From JALZUE01 sp051251725 (GTDB lineage: Bacteria; Pseudomonadota; Gammaproteobacteria; Enterobacterales; Alteromonadaceae), in contig JBPOFN010000072.1 in assembly GCA_051251725.1 (NCBI GenBank), positions 1 to 10,461 of the forward strand: a stretch of DNA of 10,461 nt, written 5' to 3'. The translations under genes and the position numbers were made by a program. Every line of letters begins with the position of its first letter. Within the stretch, counting starts at the first letter, position 1. The notes below the pieces were generated by a model. The model did not search any database. It was not told the origin of the DNA and worked only from the letters and a program-made list of their open reading frames with translations. Positions 7,361 through 10,461 of this stretch are shown here, piece after piece.

Positions 7361-8380
7361 GTGTCAAATCGATTTCAAGATATTCTTCAACAATGGTTTC
7401 CCCAAAAAGATGCCTGTCAGTGGGTATTAGCAACAATTATTGAAACCAAAGGCTCTGCTTATCGTAAAGCGGGCGCAAAAATGATGATCAATAGTTTTGG
7501 TAAAAGCTTTGGTTTATTAAGTGGTGGCTGCCTTGAAGCCGATCTTATGCGCCAAGCACAAAAATGTTGGTTAACCGGTAATAATCATTTTGTTTGTTAC
7601 GACATGCAAGACGAGAGCGATATCGCATGGCAATTAGGGATTGGCTGCGGCGGTATGGTGCGGGTTTTATTACAGCCTATCGATGAAGAAAACAATTACC
7701 TACAGCTAATCGATGTTTATCAGCGCCTTGAACAAAACCAAACCAGCTATTATAGCCAAACGTTACTGAGTGACACGCCGATCAATCAATTGGCCGGTGA
7801 TTTAACCCTTGCTGATGAACTTTACCGAACTAAAAACGCTTGTGCGAATACTCAAGCTTTTGTTAGCGTTATTAAACCACGGCCTAAATTAGTTATTTTT
7901 GGTGGTGGCAGCGATGCCTTACCGCTGGTAAATATGGCAAAAGAACTTGGCTGGTATACAACATTAATTGATAGCCGAACGAATTACGCTCGACCGGCAT
8001 ATTTTAAAAATGCGGATGTCATCATCAAACAGCCTTATGAGCAATTATTGGATAATGGATTTATTCACCAAGCCGATAGTATTATTGTCATGAACCATAA
8101 CTTAACCCTTGATGCGCAAGCATTAACAGCCAGTGCAGCTAGTCAATGTCAATTTATTGGGTTGTTAGGCCCTAATCACCGCACAGAGCGTGTTTTTGAA
8201 TTAACGACACTTGAAGATAGAAGTTTAGCAGGGCGCCTGTTAAATCCAGTTGGGCTTGATTTAGGTGGTGAGTTACCAGAGTCGATTGCGTTAGCTATTT
8301 TAGCGCAAGCACATGCCTTTATAGAAAAGGGCACTACGATATCGATAATGGAAAAACTGAAACGGATTAATAATGTCTGA
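7361..8380 (+). CDS. XdhC/CoxI-family protein (molybdenum-cofactor insertion type)
   Basis: A 339-residue protein starting with GTG (codons read MSNRFQ), preceded by AAAGG at about 7350. The N-terminal XdhC/CoxI domain shows LSGGCLEADL (53-62) and GIGCGG (93-98). The C-terminal Rossmann-like domain shows VIFGGGSDA (178-186), IGLLGP (266-271) and NPVGLDLGGELPESIALAILA (295-315). Family members such as XdhC bind molybdenum cofactor and help load or sulfurate it for xanthine dehydrogenase or CO-dehydrogenase-type enzymes. No xanthine dehydrogenase subunit or MocA-like gene is in view, so its client enzyme is unknown. It is separated from the sulfatase operon by a strong terminator and is convergent with the gene at 8551-9462. 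Confidence 0.88.
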   Translation: MSNRFQDILQQWFPQKDACQWVLATIIETKGSAYRKAGAKMMINSFGKSFGLLSGGCLEADLMRQAQKCWLTGNNHFVCYDMQDESDIAWQLGIGCGGMVRVLLQPIDEENNYLQLIDVYQRLEQNQTSYYSQTLLSDTPINQLAGDLTLADELYRTKNACANTQAFVSVIKPRPKLVIFGGGSDALPLVNMAKELGWYTTLIDSRTNYARPAYFKNADVIIKQPYEQLLDNGFIHQADSIIVMNHNLTLDAQALTASAASQCQFIGLLGPNHRTERVFELTTLEDRSLAGRLLNPVGLDLGGELPESIALAILAQAHAFIEKGTTISIMEKLKRINNV

Positions 8381-8426
8381 TGTCGTGGGCGTACAGCGAG
8401 CGTAATTAATTATTTAACTCAGTAGT

Positions 8427-8454
8427 GCTAGCGCTGATACCTTGAGCCGCTAGC
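8427..8454. terminator. Inverted repeat between convergent genes
   Basis: GCTAGCG (8427-8433) and CGCTAGC (8448-8454) are perfect complements with a 14-base loop, in the gap between the two convergent genes. No T-run follows on either strand, so a bidirectional 3'-end hairpin is only a suggestion. A second short GC-rich element follows at about 8490: CCGC and GCGG around AGCGAA. Confidence 0.35.
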
Positions 8455-8525
8455 TTCACTGCTTTCTCCAATCTTGTATGTCTGTAGACCCGCAGCGAAG
8501 CGGATATAAACAGTGTTATTAGTTC

Positions 8526-8561
8526 GGTATTAAAACCTAGGTATTAAAAGTTAGATATTAA
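8526..8561. repeat. 14-base tandem repeat running through a stop codon
   Basis: GGTATTAAAACCTA (8526-8539), GGTATTAAAAGTTA (8540-8553) and a partial GATATTAA (8554-8561). The third unit lies inside the last codons of the minus-strand gene, whose TAA stop is at 8551-8553. The repeat appears to have expanded outward from the gene end. Confidence 0.5.
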
Positions 8562-9462
8562 CCGCTTTCAAGGTGTTCGGTTTTATTTGACTAATCACTT
8601 CTTTCAGCGCCGCTGTCAGTAACTCAGTATCGTGGTGGTGCGGTTTCTCTTTATTTGATAAGGGCTTATTAACAACTTTAAGCCTTGACGAGCTAACGCC
8701 ATCCTCTGCAAGCACACAATCAATGGGTAAACAGCCAATGTTGCTTTCTATCCATGATAATTTTTCGTCTAAAATTAAACTGGCCGCAGGGCTTTGCTCT
8801 GGCACTACGTTTTCAATAAAAATACAATAACCTTTGCGATTATTTAAGGCGTTGGAAATATCTCTTACTAAGAGCGGCGGGATAACACTCGTTAAAAAGC
8901 TACCCGGTCCTAAAAGGATTAAATCTGCTTGTTCAATCGCCTTTAAACATTGTTTTGGTGGCTTTACTAACGGCGCTAACATTAAATTCTCAGGCATGAC
9001 TGGCATTTTATCGACAGATAATTCACCCACTCGACAACGACCTTTAGGATAAAACGCCATTAAATCGGTTGGCTCTTCACTCATAGGGTAAACTGGAGGT
9101 TTAATGCGTAATAATCGGCGCACCAGTTTAATTGACTCTATTGGGCGCGATTGAATTTGTCCCAAACCATAAAGGATCAGGTTACCTAAATTATGACCGC
9201 CTAACTCATCACCACCATCAAAGCGGAAGTTAAATAGCTGGCTGCCAATAGAATCGTTATCGATAAGCTCTGTTAAGCAATTTCTCAGGTCGCCCCATGC
9301 AATAGTACTACTGCGCTTTCTAAGTCGCCCTGTAGAGCCACCATTGTCTGTTGTTGTTACAATACCGGTTAGTTGATCGCCAAGAAAGGAAAGTGTTGAT
9401 AACACCTTACCTAAACCGTGACCGCCGCCAATAGCAACAATATTAAGAGACTCTAATTGCAT
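8551..9462 (-). CDS. YvcK/CofD-like protein (YbhK family, putative gluconeogenesis factor)
   Basis: A 303-residue protein close in length to E. coli YbhK (about 302). Diagnostic CofD/YvcK motifs: GGGHGLG (12-18), TTTDNGGSTGRLR (36-48), WGDLRN (56-61), GGHNLGNL (88-95) and LGPGSFLTS (184-192). Relatives in Bacillus (YvcK) are needed for growth on gluconeogenic carbon sources and for cell shape and bind UDP-sugars; the YbhK branch is less well defined. The assigned ATG has no visible Shine-Dalgarno sequence, and an in-frame stop lies 18 bases upstream, so no longer ATG-start form exists. It is monocistronic here, convergent with the XdhC-family gene and divergent from the tRNA operon. Confidence 0.93.
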   Translation of the reverse strand: MQLESLNIVAIGGGHGLGKVLSTLSFLGDQLTGIVTTTDNGGSTGRLRKRSSTIAWGDLRNCLTELIDNDSIGSQLFNFRFDGGDELGGHNLGNLILYGLGQIQSRPIESIKLVRRLLRIKPPVYPMSEEPTDLMAFYPKGRCRVGELSVDKMPVMPENLMLAPLVKPPKQCLKAIEQADLILLGPGSFLTSVIPPLLVRDISNALNNRKGYCIFIENVVPEQSPAASLILDEKLSWIESNIGCLPIDCVLAEDGVSSSRLKVVNKPLSNKEKPHHHDTELLTAALKEVISQIKPNTLKAVNI

Positions 9463-9777
9463 AGATGAATAAACATATATCTAAATAAAAGCTAACTTTA
9501 CTTATAATTAAGCGAAAAATAAAGTGCGCTGGCAGTTATTTACTAGGTTTGGCTATATCGTTACTCAGTTAAATTATTATTAGGCTAACAAGTTGTTGAT
9601 TAAAAGCGATTAAAATTGTTGGAGCAGGGGATAGTGTTTTCTTTTCACTAAGCGATCTTTAATTAAGGATTATCGGCTAGATAACTGGCTGATTAAATAA
9701 AAAATAATCAACTTGATGGTTAAATAATCACTTAACAAAATATCCTTAAAAAAATGCTAGTTTATTTAAATAAAGGG
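9463..9777. other. AT-rich intergenic region between the YbhK-like gene and the tRNA operon
   Basis: 315 bases with no convincing gene. It must hold the minus-strand promoter of the YbhK-like gene, but I see no clear -35/-10 pair. A small dyad (TAGTG/CACTA, about 9632-9650) is present. The last 40 bases are A/T tracts directly before the tRNA promoter and could act as an UP element for RNA polymerase alpha subunits. Confidence 0.5.
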
Positions 9778-9806
9778 TTGACAGTAAGCAGGGGTCTGCT
9801 TAGAAT
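9778..9806 (+). promoter_or_regulatory. rRNA-like sigma-70 promoter of the tRNA operon
   Basis: Perfect -35 TTGACA (9778-9783), exactly 17 bases, then -10 TAGAAT (9801-9806), followed by the GC-rich discriminator GCGCCTC typical of stringently controlled stable-RNA promoters. Transcription would begin at about 9813. A 7-4-7 dyad (TAAGCAG, GGGT, CTGCTTA; 9785-9802) fills the spacer and enters the -10 element. Confidence 0.88.
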
Positions 9807-9813
9807 GCGCCTC

Positions 9814-9848
9814 GCTTTCAAAGAGTAGTTCTACTAACTTTTGAAAGC
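9814..9848 (+). promoter_or_regulatory. Bulged hairpin in the tRNA-Ala leader
   Basis: Outer stem GCTTTCAAA (9814-9822) with TTTGAAAGC (9840-9848), nine pairs. Inner stem AGTA (9824-9827) with TACT (9832-9835), then a 3' bulge AACT (9836-9839). The layout matches the hairpins before both tRNA-Glu genes. It starts at or next to the predicted transcription start. Confidence 0.6.
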
Positions 9849-9887
9849 CATTTGGTAACGACTAGGCCCGTTTATCAAATATAGCTT

Positions 9888-9963
9888 GGGGCTATAGCTC
9901 AGCTGGGAGAGCGCTTCGCTGGCAGCGAAGAGGTCTGCGGTTCGATCCCGCATAGCTCCACCA
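9888..9963 (+). tRNA. tRNA-Ala(GGC)
   Basis: A 76-base cloverleaf with encoded CCA. The acceptor arm GGGGCTA pairs with TAGCTCC and includes the G3-U70 pair that is the universal alanine identity element. The D stem is GCTC/GAGC, the anticodon stem CTTCG/CGAAG (9914-9918, 9926-9930), and the anticodon GGC is at 9921-9923. First gene of the tRNA operon. Confidence 0.97.
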
Positions 9964-10043
9964 TCTTTAGCTTAGGTTTTAAAGTTAAAGAAAGAATTTT
10001 GTATTTGGTGTTTTATTGATTTAATTAATATTAACACCTGATG

Positions 10044-10081
10044 CTAAAACAGTAAGTCAATGACTTGCTAACAAGTTTTAG
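10044..10081 (+). promoter_or_regulatory. Bulged hairpin before the first tRNA-Glu
   Basis: Outer stem CTAAAAC (10044-10050) with GTTTTAG (10075-10081). Inner stem AGTAAGTC (10051-10058) with GACTTGCT (10062-10069), loop AAT, and a 3' bulge AACAA (10070-10074). It ends one base before the tRNA, so it must be removed during 5' maturation. Confidence 0.65.
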
Positions 10082-10082
10082 T

Positions 10083-10158
10083 GTCCCTATCGTCTAGAGG
10101 CCTAGGACACCGCCCTTTCACGGCGGTAACAGGGGTTCGAATCCCCTTAGGGATGCCA
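10083..10158 (+). tRNA. tRNA-Glu(TTC)
   Basis: A 76-base cloverleaf with encoded CCA (10156-10158). The anticodon stem is CCGCC/GGCGG (10110-10114, 10122-10126) and the anticodon TTC is at 10117-10119. The T arm AGGGG/CCCCT is intact. The acceptor is GTCCCTA with TAGGGAT, so the first pair is G1-U72, where E. coli tRNA-Glu has G1-C72. Identical over its visible length to the copy 304 bases downstream. Confidence 0.97.
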
Positions 10159-10197
10159 CTTTTTTAGGTAGTTGGATTCTAGGTCATTCAACAGCCT

Positions 10198-10242
10198 TTG
10201 GTTTAGTAAAACCAAGAATATGATGCAGAAGAAGCATCTTGG
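10198..10242 (+). repeat. Alternative hairpins in the spacer between the tRNA-Glu genes
   Basis: TTGGTTT (10198-10204) pairs with AAACCAA (10209-10215). GATGC (10222-10226) pairs with GCATC (10234-10238). CCAAG (10212-10216) can instead pair with CTTGG (10238-10242), so the CCAA segment has two possible partners. The 228-base spacer otherwise shows only AT-rich sequence and the leader hairpin of the next tRNA. Confidence 0.35.
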
Positions 10243-10350
10243 TATTAATCGTTAGCAATAACTTTTGTATTGAGTAATTCTTTTGTTTGTACACCAATTA
10301 GTTTTTAGTGATAGCGCAAGTTTGATTTTTCAAATGAAACGTTTATTCCT

Positions 10351-10384
10351 GAAACAGTAAATCTTTGATTTACTAACTAGTTTT
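10351..10384 (+). promoter_or_regulatory. Bulged hairpin before the second tRNA-Glu
   Basis: Outer stem GAAAC (10351-10355) with GTTTT (10380-10384). Inner stem AGTAAATC (10356-10363) with GATTTACT (10367-10374), eight perfect pairs, loop TTT, and a 3' bulge AACTA (10375-10379). Compared with the first copy, two inner-stem positions change with pairing kept. Confidence 0.65.
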
Positions 10385-10386
10385 GT

Positions 10387-10461
10387 GTCCCTATCGTCTA
10401 GAGGCCTAGGACACCGCCCTTTCACGGCGGTAACAGGGGTTCGAATCCCCTTAGGGATGCC
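10387..10461 (+). tRNA. tRNA-Glu(TTC), second copy, cut by the window end after CC
   Basis: Identical to the copy at 10083-10158 over all 75 visible bases; only the terminal A of CCA falls outside the window. No terminator is seen, so the tRNA operon probably continues beyond the window. Confidence 0.96.

Noticed and set aside
8834..9052. Plus-strand open frame inside the YbhK-like gene
   Set aside because: Lies opposite conserved CofD/YvcK motifs; no independent evidence of coding.
9466..9479. Sequence ATAAACATATAT beside the YbhK-like start, similar to half of the shared operator
   Set aside because: Only one arm is present, the second half does not form the dyad, and the region is AT-rich, so chance is likely.
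10083..10461. Two identical tRNA-Glu genes as attachment-site repeats of an integrated element
   Set aside because: Both are complete, each has its own leader hairpin, the interval is only 304 bases and no integrase is present; this is an ordinary tandem tRNA duplication.

Overview
The window looks like a chromosomal segment of a marine gammaproteobacterium of the Alteromonadales type (Colwellia/Thalassotalea/Pseudoalteromonas-like). This rests on its AT-rich composition, the polysaccharide-sulfatase content, a YbhK-like CofD/YvcK protein and CCA-encoding tRNAs with gammaproteobacterial sequences. The genus is an inference.

Left part (1-7336): a sulfated-polysaccharide utilisation locus. A secreted two-domain protein of unknown function (254-991) stands alone. 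After a 666-base gap comes a tight four-gene operon (1658-7253): a lipoprotein sulfatase, an enolase-superfamily enzyme resembling galactarolactone cycloisomerase, an aldehyde dehydrogenase overlapping it by 4 bases, and a second sulfatase resembling the carrageenan-type S1_19 group. A strong intrinsic terminator follows (7281-7336). The solo gene and the operon each carry the same 16-base core of an inverted-repeat operator upstream (84-104 and 1481-1501), so they probably share one regulator that is not encoded here. The proposed logic is that exported sulfatases strip sulfate from algal oligosaccharides, the dehydrogenase oxidises the released sugar to an aldonate, and the cycloisomerase/dehydratase-like enzyme opens or dehydrates it to a 2-keto-3-deoxy acid. 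A 3,6-anhydro sugar from a red-algal galactan is the most attractive substrate; L-fucose, L-rhamnose or a sugar lactone remain possible.

Middle part (7361-9462): an XdhC/CoxI-family protein (GTG start) and, convergent to it, a YvcK/CofD-like protein. Both are housekeeping-type genes with no visible link to the sulfatase locus. The gap between them holds an inverted repeat and a short 14-base tandem repeat.

Right part (9463-10461): a tRNA operon with an rRNA-like promoter (TTGACA, 17 bases, TAGAAT, GC-rich discriminator), then tRNA-Ala(GGC), tRNA-Glu(TTC) and a second identical tRNA-Glu(TTC) that loses only its final A at the window edge. Each tRNA is preceded by a hairpin of the same architecture (outer stem, inner stem starting AGTA, and a 3' bulge starting AAC). 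Between the two Glu copies the stem bases change in a compensatory way. This is the most distinctive non-coding signal in the window. No CRISPR array, insertion sequence or integrase was seen.
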